47,431 nucleotides of DNA from JBCBUE01 sp039818285. GTDB lineage: Bacteria; Planctomycetota; Phycisphaerae; Phycisphaerales; Phycisphaeraceae. Within the stretch, counting starts at the first letter, position 1; each line of letters opens with the position of its first letter. The position numbers and the translations under genes are program-made. The stretch covers positions 1-47,431 of the forward strand of contig JBCBUE010000022.1 in the NCBI GenBank assembly GCA_039818285.1, written 5' to 3'. This document shows positions 35,999-44,337 of this stretch, one piece after another. The notes below the pieces were generated by a model that searched no databases, was not told the origin of the DNA, and worked only from the letters and a program-made list of their open reading frames with translations.

Positions 35999-37123
35999 AT
36001 GAAAACACGTCAATCACAAGTTAGGGCGATCGTCTCGGGACTGACCGCGGCGGCCATCGTGACGCTCATCGCCGGCTGCGCTCAGGACCGAGCCGAGCAG
36101 CGCGTCGGCTTCCTCAGTGATTACGACAAGCTCGAGAAGGTCTCGCCCGACGTCGCCCGGTACACGGCCAACTTGGACGCCTTCCGCGGCTTCAACAGCA
36201 TCTACGTCGCGCCCGTCGAGGTCGTGCCCCTGCCGGGCAGCAAGCTCGAGGGCACGGACGAGTCGCTGCAGGCCGGCATGGCCCGCACGCTGCGCTACGA
36301 GTTGCAGGAGTCGCTCGACGATCACTACTACCCGCAGGCCGACGTCCCCGGCGCCGGCGTGGCGACGCTCCGCGTCGCGCTCACCGAGGTCGACCCGCAG
36401 AGCGGCCGCGTCTCGCTGGAGGGCGAGCTGATCGACTCGATCAGCGGCGATCAACTGATGGCCGGCGTCGCGTCGCGGACGTGGTGGGGCTCGGTCGACC
36501 GCACGATGGACCGCTGGTCGGACCTGTTCGTGGGCCGGCTCGACGCCGTCGCCCCGCGCCCGCCGCAGCCCGCCGGCGACCTGCCCGCGCAGACCGGCTT
36601 CCTGTCGACCTACTCGAACCTCGGCCAGGCCGGCCCGGCGAGCCTGCGTTACATCGAGCCCAACAACCGCCTCGCGCAATACAGCAAGTTCATCGTCCTG
36701 CCCGTCGAAGCCCGGCTGTACGACAGCCAGGACGTCTCGGCCGAGGAGGTCGAGCAACTCGAGGGCATGATGGAGCAGGCGTTGAAGGACGCGCTGGCCG
36801 CCGAGTACGAGGTCGTCGAGACGCCCGGGATCGACGTCGCCGAGGTGCGCGTCGCCCTGACGAACATCACCAAGTCGACGCCCGTGCTCAACGCCGTGCC
36901 GCGCTTGAAGGTTGCGGACTTCGGGCTGGGCGGGATGTCGATGGAGGGCGAGGTCCTCGACTCGTACTCGGGTGTGCAGATCGCCGCGTTGGTCGAATCG
37001 GCCACGGGTCGCAATCTCAGCTGGAACCCCAGCGAGCTGGACGACGCCGAGGGCGTGATGCAGGACCTGGCCAACCGGCTGGTGAGCGCGATCGAGCTCT
37101 CGCATGCGCGGGCCGGTAACTGA
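35999..37123 (+). CDS. Lipoprotein with two tandem DUF3313-like domains
   Basis: 374 residues. The signal ends LIAGC (lipid-attachment Cys27). Two similar halves follow. The first begins VGFLSDYDKLEKV and includes FNSIYVAPVEVVP and LRVALTEVD. The second begins TGFLSTYSNLGQA and includes YSKFIVLPVEARL and VRVALTNIT. Both share the pattern GFLS-x-Y-x-x-L, a Y-x-K/I-x-V-x-PVE strand, a helix of ~20 residues, and a VRVAL(T) strand. This matches DUF3313 lipoproteins, which normally carry one copy. Probably anchored to the outer membrane and periplasmic. Role unknown. A rho-independent terminator follows. Confidence 0.8.
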   Translation: MKTRQSQVRAIVSGLTAAAIVTLIAGCAQDRAEQRVGFLSDYDKLEKVSPDVARYTANLDAFRGFNSIYVAPVEVVPLPGSKLEGTDESLQAGMARTLRYELQESLDDHYYPQADVPGAGVATLRVALTEVDPQSGRVSLEGELIDSISGDQLMAGVASRTWWGSVDRTMDRWSDLFVGRLDAVAPRPPQPAGDLPAQTGFLSTYSNLGQAGPASLRYIEPNNRLAQYSKFIVLPVEARLYDSQDVSAEEVEQLEGMMEQALKDALAAEYEVVETPGIDVAEVRVALTNITKSTPVLNAVPRLKVADFGLGGMSMEGEVLDSYSGVQIAALVESATGRNLSWNPSELDDAEGVMQDLANRLVSAIELSHARAGN

Positions 37124-37139
37124 GTCATCTGACGCTTTG

Positions 37140-37174
37140 ACGCCGGGCGGCGCGACAGCCCGCCCGGCGTTTTC
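37140..37174 (+). terminator. Rho-independent terminator after the DUF3313 gene
   Basis: 11-bp stem (37140-37150 with 37160-37170, arm ACGCCGGGCGG) with a 9-base loop, followed by TTTTC; 16 bases past the stop. Confidence 0.8.
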
Positions 37175-37178
37175 TTGC

Positions 37179-37679
37179 TCACCGCGGCGCCGTGCAGTTC
37201 CAGCAGACCTGGAAGTGGCCGGGGTTCTCCTCGCCGCACGCGGCGCACGCCCAGTCGGGCCCGGCCTCCACGGGCTCGGGCGGCGCGGGCAACTCTTCGT
37301 CTTGCCGCCACCGGCGGATCAGGTCGACCGCCTCCAGCCAGCGCTCGCGTGCGACCGCCACGGCAGCGCCCTCTCGCGTGCGGTCCGACCAGCTCACCAT
37401 CCCGCCGCCGAAGATCATGTGGATCGGGTCGTGCATCTCGACGAGCGGCAGGTGGTACGCCGCGAATAACTCGGCCAGGTCGGCCGAGTAGCGGACGGCC
37501 TGCCCGTCGGCGATCAGCGGCGGGAACGCCCCCTCGGGGATGTAGTCATCCAGCGCAAACGCGTCGCCGCACTCCGGGCAGCTCAGCCGGGTGACGCCCG
37601 CCAGCGGGTACCCGCAGGCCCGGCAAGCCAGCCCCAGGTCGGGCAGCGGGGCGTCGGGCGTGGGGTCTGGAAAGGTCAC
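37179..37679 (-). CDS. Double zinc-ribbon protein (N- and C-terminal), 166 aa
   Basis: The N-terminal ribbon has Cys19-x2-Cys22-G-Y-P-L and Cys34-P-E-Cys37. The middle (about 50-125) has a compact fold (QAVRYSADLAELFAAYHLPL, GMVSWSDRTREGAA) that resembles DUF2007-like signal-transducing domains only weakly. The C-terminus has a second finger, Cys145-x2-Cys148, N-P-G-H-F, Cys159-x2-Cys162, close to the RanBP2-type zinc finger pattern. No membrane segment, so cytosolic. The GTG start at 37679 is supported by TAGGCT 6 bases upstream, in a 19-base stretch identical to that before murG. Confidence 0.75.
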   Translation of the reverse strand: MTFPDPTPDAPLPDLGLACRACGYPLAGVTRLSCPECGDAFALDDYIPEGAFPPLIADGQAVRYSADLAELFAAYHLPLVEMHDPIHMIFGGGMVSWSDRTREGAAVAVARERWLEAVDLIRRWRQDEELPAPPEPVEAGPDWACAACGEENPGHFQVCWNCTAPR

Positions 37680-37685
37680 GTCGCC

Positions 37686-37691
37686 AGCCTA
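37686..37691 (-). promoter_or_regulatory. -10-like TAGGCT, leaderless arrangement
   Basis: TAGGCT, 6 bases (GGCGAC), then GTG 37679; shares 19 identical bases with the murG start region. Confidence 0.45.
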
Positions 37692-37704
37692 GCCGAGCCG
37701 TGGC

Positions 37705-38742
37705 TCAGAAGGCATAGACGAGCGCGGCGTAGTAGTCGAAGTCGTTGTGAAAGGTGCTGTCGTCGGTCCGCGACTCGTACTCGTTGATCGCGCCGATCTT
37801 GAACGACAGCCCGTAGTCGCGGTCGATCTCGATGGTGTAGTCGATCTTGCTGAGGTTGCGGTTGCGGAACTGGTCGAAGCGGGTGAGCTCGGGGTAGAAG
37901 TAGTGCGAGGCGGTGAGCGTCTGGCCGGGGAAGGGCTTCCAGATCGTCTCCAGGCCGAGCAGCGCCTCGGGCCGGACGTCCTCGTTATCCGAGCCAAACT
38001 CCTTGACGGCACCGACACCGGCCAGGCCGCGGAGCGTGAAGTCGTCCTGCTTGAAGAACTCGTAACCGACGCCGACGCTGGCCGACAGGCGGTGCTGGTA
38101 CGACTCGAAGTCGTCGTACTCGTACGTGCCCAGGGCAAAGACGAACCACTTCGAGTCCGGCAGCAGCCAGTCCTTGCGGAGGGTCAGCAGGACTTCGTTG
38201 TCGGTGACGTCGTTGTCCTCGGTGCCGTAGAACCAGTCGCCGTCGAACTTCCAGCGGTCGCGGGAGTCCTCGTAGAACAGATCGAACTGCAGGGTGAAGT
38301 CGAGCTCCTGGGTGTTGCCCTCGGAGCCGGTGAGGCCGAGGGTGACCGAGCGGTCCCAGCCGCGCAGGAGGTTGGTGCCGAACAGGCCGGGCTTGATCGG
38401 GTCTTCGACCTCTTCGACCGCGGGCTCGTCGATGGGCGAGGGGTCGGTGACGATCGCCGGGGCGGGGGCGACGGTGTTCTCGGGGGTGACGGTGACGTCG
38501 CCGGCCTCGGGCGAGGCCGGGTCCAGGTCGGCGGGCAGCTCGGCGGCGTTGACGACCTGGTCGGCGGGGACGGTCATCACGCCGAGATAGGGGTGGCGGA
38601 TCTCGACGAAGTTCTCGCTGCGGCTGATCAGCTCGCCGCGCAGGGTGTCGCCGTTGGTGAGGCGAAGGATGACGGAATCGGCGGCGACGAGGGGGGCGGC
38701 GCCGAGCAGGGTGGCGGCCAGGAGCAGAGAGCGGGGGCGCAT
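37705..38742 (-). CDS. DUF481-family outer-membrane β-barrel protein
   Basis: 345 residues with a signal peptide (RSLLLAATLLGAAPLVAA). After it comes a small β-domain (SVILRLTNGDTLRGELISRS to VMTVPADQVV), then an acidic Pro/Glu/Val linker, then the DUF481 barrel (about 125-345). The barrel contains SVTLGLTGSEGNTQELDF, WKFDGDWFYGTED, LLTLRKDWLLPDSKWFVF, SASVGVGYEFFK, and a terminal strand ending in Phe (AALVYAF), as in outer-membrane proteins assembled by BamA. Known relatives (YdiY type) are induced by salt or stress; the role here is unknown. CGGAG lies 6 bases before the ATG. Confidence 0.85.
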   Translation of the reverse strand: MRPRSLLLAATLLGAAPLVAADSVILRLTNGDTLRGELISRSENFVEIRHPYLGVMTVPADQVVNAAELPADLDPASPEAGDVTVTPENTVAPAPAIVTDPSPIDEPAVEEVEDPIKPGLFGTNLLRGWDRSVTLGLTGSEGNTQELDFTLQFDLFYEDSRDRWKFDGDWFYGTEDNDVTDNEVLLTLRKDWLLPDSKWFVFALGTYEYDDFESYQHRLSASVGVGYEFFKQDDFTLRGLAGVGAVKEFGSDNEDVRPEALLGLETIWKPFPGQTLTASHYFYPELTRFDQFRNRNLSKIDYTIEIDRDYGLSFKIGAINEYESRTDDSTFHNDFDYYAALVYAF

Positions 38743-38824
38743 CGTGAACTCCGATGGGACGACGGGTGTAAAGGGTATCGCGTCGCGCGGCGGGGCGTGA
38801 CGCGGCGCGGCGGGGTGTCGCGGC

Positions 38825-40624
38825 TCAGGCGCCGGCCGGGGCGGCGGGCGGCTGGGGCGCCAGCCAGCGGGCGGTGGTGGGGTCCTCGGCCGCGTTGGGA
38901 TAGGCGTGCTGGATCGCGGCGGCGATCAGGCCCATGAACATCGGCTGCGGGCGCAGCGGTCGGCTGGTTAGTTCGGGGTGGAACTGGGCACCGAGGAAGA
39001 AGGGGTGGACCGAGCTGGGCAGCTCGAGGACCTGCATGATGGGTTGCTCGGGGTGTCGGCCGGAGAAGATCAGGCCGTGCTCGGCGAGGATCGAGATGTA
39101 GCGAGGATCGACCTCGAAGCGGTGGCGGAATCGCTGGCGGACGGCGTGCTTGCCGCCGAAGAGGTGGGCGGCGAGCGAGCCGGGCTCGAGCTGGACGTCG
39201 TGGCCGCCGAGCCGCATGTTGCCGCCGAGGCCCTCGATGACCTTCTGCTCGGGCAGGATGTCGATGACGGGATCGGGGCAGTTCTGGTCGAACTCGGTGG
39301 AGCCAGCGTCGGATAGGCCGCAGACGTGGCGGGCGTACTCGATGACGGCCATCTGGAAGCCCAGGCAGATGCCCAGGTAAGGGACGTGGTTCTCGCGGCA
39401 GTGGCGGATACAGGCGATCTTGGCCTCGGTGCCGCGGTGGCCGAACCCGCCGGGGACGATGACGGCGTCGAAGGGCTCGCAGGCCTGGCCGGCGGTGTCG
39501 GCGTCGAGCTCGGTGGTGTCGATCCAGTCGATGTCGATGTGGGTCGAGAGGTGAGCGCCGACGTGCTCGAGGGCCTTGTCGATCGAGGCGTAGGCGTCGC
39601 GGAGCGAGGCGTACTTGCCGGTGATGCCAACGCGGACGTGGAACCGGCGGTCGGCCTGGAGCTTGGCGACGAAGCCGGCCCAGCTCTCGCGGGCCTCGTC
39701 CTCGTGCTGCTGGTCGACCCGGCCGTGCAGGTCGAGCATCGACAGCACCTCGCGGTCGAACCCGGCGCGGCGGATGGCGTCTGGGATGGTGTAGACCGAG
39801 TCGCGGTCGTGCATGGAGAAGACGCGCCGCAGCGGCACGTTGGAGAACATGGCGATCTTCTCGCGGGCCGAGTCGCGAACCTCGCTCTGGGCGCGGACGG
39901 CGATCAGGTCCGGCTGGACGCCGGCCTCGAGTAGCTTCTTGAGGCCGAGCTGGGCGGCCTTGGACTTCTGCTCGCCCAGGGCGGGCGGTTCGATGACGTA
40001 GGTGAGCGCGACGAAGACGACCGAGCCCTCGCCCTCCTCGAACTCGAGCTGGCGCAGGGCCTCGATGTAAAAGGCGTTCTCGTGGTCGCCGACGGTCCCG
40101 CCGACCTCGACGAAGACGACGTCGGCGTTCTGCTTCATCGCCAACTCGCGGAGGGTGTACTTCACCTCGCCGGTGACGTGCGGGATCATCTGCACGTCGC
40201 GGCCGAGGTACCCGCCATCGCGTTCCTTGTCGAGGACGCGGCGATAGACCTGGCCGGAGGTGGTGTAGTTCTCGCGGCCGAGGTTCTGGTCGAGGATGCG
40301 CTCGTAGGTGCCCAGGTCCATGTCGGTTTCGAGGCCGTCGTCCAGGACGAACACCTCGCCGTGGCGATAGGGGTTGAGCGTGCCGGAGTCGATATTGAGA
40401 TAGCCCTCCATCTTGACCGGGGCGATTTTCAGGCCCTTGTCTTTGAGGAGCTTGGCGAGGGAGGAAGAGAAAATTCCCTTGCCCAGTCCGGAGATGACGG
40501 TGCCGAGGACGACGACGTATTTATGCCGCCCGGGCTTGTATCCGGGGGGCATGGCGTTGAAAAATTCGCTGTCGTGGGTCTTGTGGCCGGCTTCTTCGAG
40601 CAGGTCGGAGGTTGAGGGGGGCAT
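38825..40624 (-). CDS. pyrG: CTP synthase
   Basis: Makes CTP from UTP, ATP and glutamine in the cytosol. About 599 residues, longer than the usual ~540, because of a ~40-residue N-terminal extension (MPPSTSDLLEEAGHKTHDSE onward) and a Pro/Ala-rich tail. The synthase domain has YVVVLGTVISGLGKGI and VKMEGYLNIDSGTLNPYRHGEVFVLDDG. The glutamine amidotransferase domain has VPGGFGHRG, the nucleophile in YLGICLGFQ, and the FHPEL His/Glu pair. TACGTT ends 5 bases before the ATG at 40624, favouring it over the in-frame ATG at 40639. Divergent from the SPOR-like lipoprotein gene. Confidence 0.93.
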   Translation of the reverse strand: MPPSTSDLLEEAGHKTHDSEFFNAMPPGYKPGRHKYVVVLGTVISGLGKGIFSSSLAKLLKDKGLKIAPVKMEGYLNIDSGTLNPYRHGEVFVLDDGLETDMDLGTYERILDQNLGRENYTTSGQVYRRVLDKERDGGYLGRDVQMIPHVTGEVKYTLRELAMKQNADVVFVEVGGTVGDHENAFYIEALRQLEFEEGEGSVVFVALTYVIEPPALGEQKSKAAQLGLKKLLEAGVQPDLIAVRAQSEVRDSAREKIAMFSNVPLRRVFSMHDRDSVYTIPDAIRRAGFDREVLSMLDLHGRVDQQHEDEARESWAGFVAKLQADRRFHVRVGITGKYASLRDAYASIDKALEHVGAHLSTHIDIDWIDTTELDADTAGQACEPFDAVIVPGGFGHRGTEAKIACIRHCRENHVPYLGICLGFQMAVIEYARHVCGLSDAGSTEFDQNCPDPVIDILPEQKVIEGLGGNMRLGGHDVQLEPGSLAAHLFGGKHAVRQRFRHRFEVDPRYISILAEHGLIFSGRHPEQPIMQVLELPSSVHPFFLGAQFHPELTSRPLRPQPMFMGLIAAAIQHAYPNAAEDPTTARWLAPQPPAAPAGA

Positions 40625-40629
40625 GTCGG

Positions 40630-40635
40630 AACGTA
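40630..40635 (-). promoter_or_regulatory. -10-like TACGTT before pyrG
   Basis: TACGTT, 5 bases (CCGAC), then ATG 40624; no Shine-Dalgarno. Confidence 0.35.
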
Positions 40636-40711
40636 ACATGGAGGTCGATAGCGAGCAAGAGGTCGCTCGCGTGTTGTCGGGTGGTGTGGAAAGATCGGCC
40701 GAGCAGCGCGG

Positions 40712-41560
40712 ATGCGAGACATCGGACATCGAGCTTGTCGATGGGGGATGGCGGCGGTGTGGGGTGTCGCGGCGTTGGGGTGGATGGGGGGGTGCTACGA
40801 GGAGCGGGTGGTGCGCCGGTCGCTGGACGACCTGCGGATGCTGGCGGACCCCAAGCCGATCCCCGTGGACCGCGAGGCCCGGGCGGCGGGAGCGGGCCCC
40901 GAGGCGATCGGCACGGCCTACGCGATCCGCATCGGCGAGTACGTGGGCGTGGGGCGGCACGCCGCGGCCCAGACTGCCCTGAATGACCTGGAGGAGGCGA
41001 CCGGCTTGACGGGCGGGTGGATGCGCGACAACGGGCGATCGATCGTCGCCTATCTCGGCCGATACAGCGACCCTGCCGGCAAGTCGGCGACCGACGATCT
41101 CGAGGCCGTCCGCGACTCGGGCGTCGACCAGACGGCCCGGGCGAACCTCACCGCCCTGGCCCCCGGGCAGGCCGTCATCACCGACCCGCTCGACGCCAAG
41201 GCCCACCGCGGGTCCTTCTCGCTGCAGGTCGCGGTGTACGACGTCGACTACGGCTCGGGCTTCCGCAAGGCCGCCGAGCGCGCCGCCCGCGCCCTCCGCG
41301 AGCAGGGCGAGGACGCCTTTTTCTATCACGGCCCGCACCGCTCGATGGTGATGATCGGGCTGTTCTCCCGCGAGGTGGACTTCGTCAACCGACCCGGCCC
41401 CGTCGGTGAGCAGGTCGAGGGGTACGGGCCGCGCATCCAGGCCCTGCGCAAGTCATATCCCTACAACCTGCTCAACGGCTATCCCCGTCACATCGTCGAT
41501 GAATCGGGCGAGAACGTCTTCGACGAGCCGATGCAGTCGTTCGTCGTCCGCATCCTCTGA
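40712..41560 (+). CDS. Lipoprotein with SPOR-like domain
   Basis: 282 residues. The signal has a basic start (MRDIGHRACRWG), a hydrophobic core and a lipobox-like WMGGC, placing lipid-attached Cys at about 28. The middle (about 165-235) reads GSFSLQVAVYDVDYGSGFRK, then ALREQGEDAFFYHG and SMVMIGLFSREVDF. This is the β-α-β-β-α-β spacing of SPOR domains, which bind denuded peptidoglycan glycans. Some annotation would call it hypothetical; SPOR is my inference from the pattern. Its last 73 bases overlap antisense with the glycosyltransferase gene. An alternative ATG at 40748 shortens the n-region. Confidence 0.65.
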   Translation: MRDIGHRACRWGMAAVWGVAALGWMGGCYEERVVRRSLDDLRMLADPKPIPVDREARAAGAGPEAIGTAYAIRIGEYVGVGRHAAAQTALNDLEEATGLTGGWMRDNGRSIVAYLGRYSDPAGKSATDDLEAVRDSGVDQTARANLTALAPGQAVITDPLDAKAHRGSFSLQVAVYDVDYGSGFRKAAERAARALREQGEDAFFYHGPHRSMVMIGLFSREVDFVNRPGPVGEQVEGYGPRIQALRKSYPYNLLNGYPRHIVDESGENVFDEPMQSFVVRIL

Positions 41561-42756
41561 TGCCCGGGCCGCCAGGCCATCGCGGCCGCCACCGCCAGCG
41601 TGCCGTAGACCACCGCGTACTCCAGCCCCACCGCCCAGGCGTACGGCTGATAGGGCCCGCCGCCCGCGTGCCGGGCGATCGCCGTGTACGCCAGGCCGAT
41701 CACGACCGACCACGCCAGCGCCACGGCCGAGCCCACGCCCCCGCGGGCCAGCGGCACCAGCACCAGCGGCCACAGCAGGTACCAGGGGTGAACGGTCGAC
41801 GACAGCAGCAGGGCCGCCAGGAAGAACCCGATCGAGCACGCCGCGATCGACCCCGCCCGGACTCGCCACAGCAGCCCGATCAGCGCCAGCCCCAGGCCCA
41901 CCCCGCACGCGAGGTCGGCCGACTTCTTCGCGCCGGTCAGCCACTCGATCAGCGGGTGGATCGACCCGTTACTGGCCCATTTCTGCACGAACCGCTCGAC
42001 CGTCGCGCCAAGCCCGCCGTACCCGCCGTCTAGCGTCAACGGCCACAGATAAAGCGGCATCAGCACCGCCACGCCCCCCGCGATCGCGCCTGCCGCCTGA
42101 CGGCTCGCCTCTCGCCACCCCGACGATCGGGCCCACGCGGCGACGATCAACGCCGCCACCGGCAGCGCCACCGGCTTCACCGCGCACGCCGCCGCCAGCG
42201 TCGCCCCGCACCCCGTCGCGACCCACCATCGGGCGGACCGGCCGTCTCGCGCCGCCCGCTCGCCTAACGCCACGGCCGCCGCCATCAGCCCCAGCCCCAG
42301 CGCGTCCTGGTGCCCCGACCACGCCACCTCGGCGATCACCAGTGGGTGCCACCCGTACACCGCCGCCCACCACGCGGATCGGCCCGACCCCAGCAGCACC
42401 CCCGCCAGCAGCCCGACCGTCGCCGTGTCGATCAACGCGAACGCCAGCCGGAACGCCCGCTCGTCCGCCGCGACCCAGGCGATCAGGGCGAAGACCGCCT
42501 GGCTCAGCGGCTGGTAGATCGTGACCAGGTCGGGGTTGTTCACGCCCAGCCCCAGCGGGTTGTGATCGGCCGGGGCCGTGGCGTACGGCGATCGACCCTC
42601 CACCGCGATGACGTACCCGTCGTGGACGTAGCGATAGATGTCGTCCGACAGCAACGGCGGCCCGACCCACACCATCGCCACCCGCGCCACCAGCGCGACG
42701 CCGACCACCCATATCGCGACCGACCACCCCGCTCGTCCGCCGTCGGTCGGTCTCAC
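41488..42756 (-). CDS. Polytopic membrane glycosyltransferase (GT87/DUF2029-like)
   Basis: About 422 residues with roughly ten membrane segments. The first extracytoplasmic loop holds the GT-C type signature GPPLLSDDIYRYVHDG (adjacent Asp pair) followed by RSPYA and HNPLGLGVNNPDLVTIYQPLSQ. Further on are YGWHPLVIAEVAWSGHQDALG, ACAVKPVALPVAALIVAAW and STVHPWYLLWPLVL, which fit polyprenyl-phosphate-mannose/glucose-dependent enzymes. The GTG start at 42756 overlaps the lipB stop (GTGA). The 3' end extends 73 bases into the opposite-strand SPOR-like gene. Acceptor unknown. Confidence 0.75.
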   Translation of the reverse strand: MRPTDGGRAGWSVAIWVVGVALVARVAMVWVGPPLLSDDIYRYVHDGYVIAVEGRSPYATAPADHNPLGLGVNNPDLVTIYQPLSQAVFALIAWVAADERAFRLAFALIDTATVGLLAGVLLGSGRSAWWAAVYGWHPLVIAEVAWSGHQDALGLGLMAAAVALGERAARDGRSARWWVATGCGATLAAACAVKPVALPVAALIVAAWARSSGWREASRQAAGAIAGGVAVLMPLYLWPLTLDGGYGGLGATVERFVQKWASNGSIHPLIEWLTGAKKSADLACGVGLGLALIGLLWRVRAGSIAACSIGFFLAALLLSSTVHPWYLLWPLVLVPLARGGVGSAVALAWSVVIGLAYTAIARHAGGGPYQPYAWAVGLEYAVVYGTLAVAAAMAWRPGHQRMRTTNDCIGSSKTFSPDSSTM

Positions 42757-43526
42757 CTCGACGATCGCTCGACCCTCGCCTCGGCCTCCATCACCGCCGA
42801 CCGCGCGGCCGGCTCGGGGGTAAGACCCAGAGCCGTGCCAAGTTGTTCCGACAGCCGAGCCTTCACCGCCTCCATCGGCGGGGCGGCCTCGCCGAGCAGC
42901 GCGGCCAGCGAGGTCACCGCGCGCCCGGCCAGGCCGCAGGGGACGATCGTGTCGAAGTGCGTGAGGTCGGTCGTTACGTTCAGCGCCAGGCCGTGCAGGG
43001 TCGTGTTTCGCCGGATGCGCACGCCCATCGCGCACAGCTTGGCCGACTCGTCCGCCCGGCCCGCCGGCCCCCCGCCGGCGACCCACACGCCCGTTGCCCC
43101 GGTCTCGGGATGGCCGACGACGCCGAACCCGGCAACCGTCTCGATCACGACCCGCTCCAGCAGCCGCATGTACCGCGACAGGTTCAGCCCCAGCGGGCTC
43201 ATCGGCAGGATCGGGTACGCGACGAGCTGGCCCGGGCCGTGGTAGGTGATGTCGCCGCCGCGATCGGTCTCGGCCACGGCGATCCCCAGCGTGGACAGCC
43301 GATCCGCCGAGGCGACGAGGTGGTCCCGCGCCCCGGGCCGGTTCGTCACCGTGATCACCGGCGCGTGCTCCAGCAGCAGCAGCGTCGGCGGGGCGTCGCC
43401 GTCGATCACCGCTTGGTTCATCGCCCGTTGGGTCGCCAGCCCCACTTCGTACGGCACGTCGGCGCCGAGGTCGATCACTCGCAGCGTCCCCCCTCGGCGC
43501 GCGCTTGGTTCACCCGACTCGACCAT
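42753..43526 (-). CDS. lipB: Lipoyl (octanoyl) transferase
   Basis: Moves octanoate from acyl carrier protein to lipoyl domains, the first step of lipoate assembly; cytosolic. 257 residues. Motifs: LLLEHAPVITVTNRPG, the signature TDRGGDITYHGPGQLVAYPI, GATGVWV, catalytic Lys in AKLCAMGVRIRRNTTLHGLALNV, and the catalytic Cys in VPCGLAGRAVTSL. The C-terminal ~30 residues are an Ala/Glu/Arg-rich tail beyond the catalytic core. TAAGGT lies 5 bases before the ATG. Divergent from lpxA across only 16 bases, and coupled to the downstream glycosyltransferase. Confidence 0.95.
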   Translation of the reverse strand: MVESGEPSARRGGTLRVIDLGADVPYEVGLATQRAMNQAVIDGDAPPTLLLLEHAPVITVTNRPGARDHLVASADRLSTLGIAVAETDRGGDITYHGPGQLVAYPILPMSPLGLNLSRYMRLLERVVIETVAGFGVVGHPETGATGVWVAGGGPAGRADESAKLCAMGVRIRRNTTLHGLALNVTTDLTHFDTIVPCGLAGRAVTSLAALLGEAAPPMEAVKARLSEQLGTALGLTPEPAARSAVMEAEARVERSSR

Positions 43527-43530
43527 CCCC

Positions 43531-43536
43531 TACCTT
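43531..43536 (+). promoter_or_regulatory. -10-like TACCTT before lpxA
   Basis: TACCTT, 6 bases (AGCCCG), then ATG 43543. Part of a 16-base divergent intergenic region. Confidence 0.4.
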
Positions 43537-43537
43537 A
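43532..43537 (-). promoter_or_regulatory. -10-like TAAGGT before lipB
   Basis: TAAGGT, 5 bases, then ATG 43526. It overlaps by 5 bases the TACCTT element of lpxA on the other strand. Confidence 0.4.
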
Positions 43538-43542
43538 GCCCG

Positions 43543-44331
43543 ATGCCGAGCGTTCACCCCGCCGCCGTCATCGGCTCCGACGTCCAACTGGCCGACGACG
43601 TCGAGGTCGGGCCCGGCTGCACGATCACCGGTCGCGTCACCGTCGGCCCCGGCTGCCGGCTCGTCGCGGGCGCCCATCTCGAGGGCCCCCTCACCATGGG
43701 GCCCGGCAACACCGTCTACCCCGGTGCCTGCCTCGGCTTCCCGCCCCAGGACCTCGGCTTCGACCCCGCGACCCCCGGCGCCGGCACCGTCATCGGTGAG
43801 GCCAACGTCTTCCGCGAGGGCGTCACCGTCCACCGCGCCACCCGCGACTCGCCCACCACCCTCGGCGACCGCAACTACCTCATGGCCAACAGCCACGTCG
43901 GGCACGACTGCACGCTCGCCAACGACATCATCCTCGCCAACGGCGCCCTCCTCGCCGGCCACGTCCACCTCGCCGACCGCGTCTTCGTCGGCGGCAACGC
44001 CACGATCCACCAGTTCTGCAACATCGGCCGACTGTCGATGTTCTCCGGCCTGTCCGGCGTCGGCCACGACTTCCCCCCCTTCTGCACCTGCTACACGGTC
44101 CGCTCCGTCGGCTCGCTCAACATCGTCGGCCTCCGCCGCGCCGGCTATCGCGACCACATCAAGCCGCTCAAGCAGGCCTTCAGGCTCTTCTTCGAGAGCA
44201 AGGCCACCAACGCCGTCGCCGTGCAACGCTGCCGCGATGAGATCGCGCCCGACCCCCTCGTCGACGAGTTCCTCACCTTCATCGAGAACGCCAAGCGCGG
44301 CATCCCGCCGTACATCCCCGACAACCACTGA
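43543..44331 (+). CDS. lpxA: UDP-N-acetylglucosamine acyltransferase
   Basis: Catalyses the first step of lipid A synthesis, adding a hydroxyacyl chain to UDP-GlcNAc; cytosolic trimer. 262 residues, the family's usual length. It is a left-handed β-helix with hexapeptide repeats (VHPAAVIGSDVQLADDVEVGPG and on). The catalytic His is in NSHVGHDC (His121). The C-terminal helical part contains SLNIVGLRRAGYRDHIKPLKQAFRLFF and the final IENAKRGIPPYI. A FabZ or LpxD identity is excluded by the C-terminal helices and GLRR motif. The presence of lpxA shows a lipid A-bearing outer membrane. Confidence 0.95.
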   Translation: MPSVHPAAVIGSDVQLADDVEVGPGCTITGRVTVGPGCRLVAGAHLEGPLTMGPGNTVYPGACLGFPPQDLGFDPATPGAGTVIGEANVFREGVTVHRATRDSPTTLGDRNYLMANSHVGHDCTLANDIILANGALLAGHVHLADRVFVGGNATIHQFCNIGRLSMFSGLSGVGHDFPPFCTCYTVRSVGSLNIVGLRRAGYRDHIKPLKQAFRLFFESKATNAVAVQRCRDEIAPDPLVDEFLTFIENAKRGIPPYIPDNH

Positions 44332-44337
44332 CGCGGC

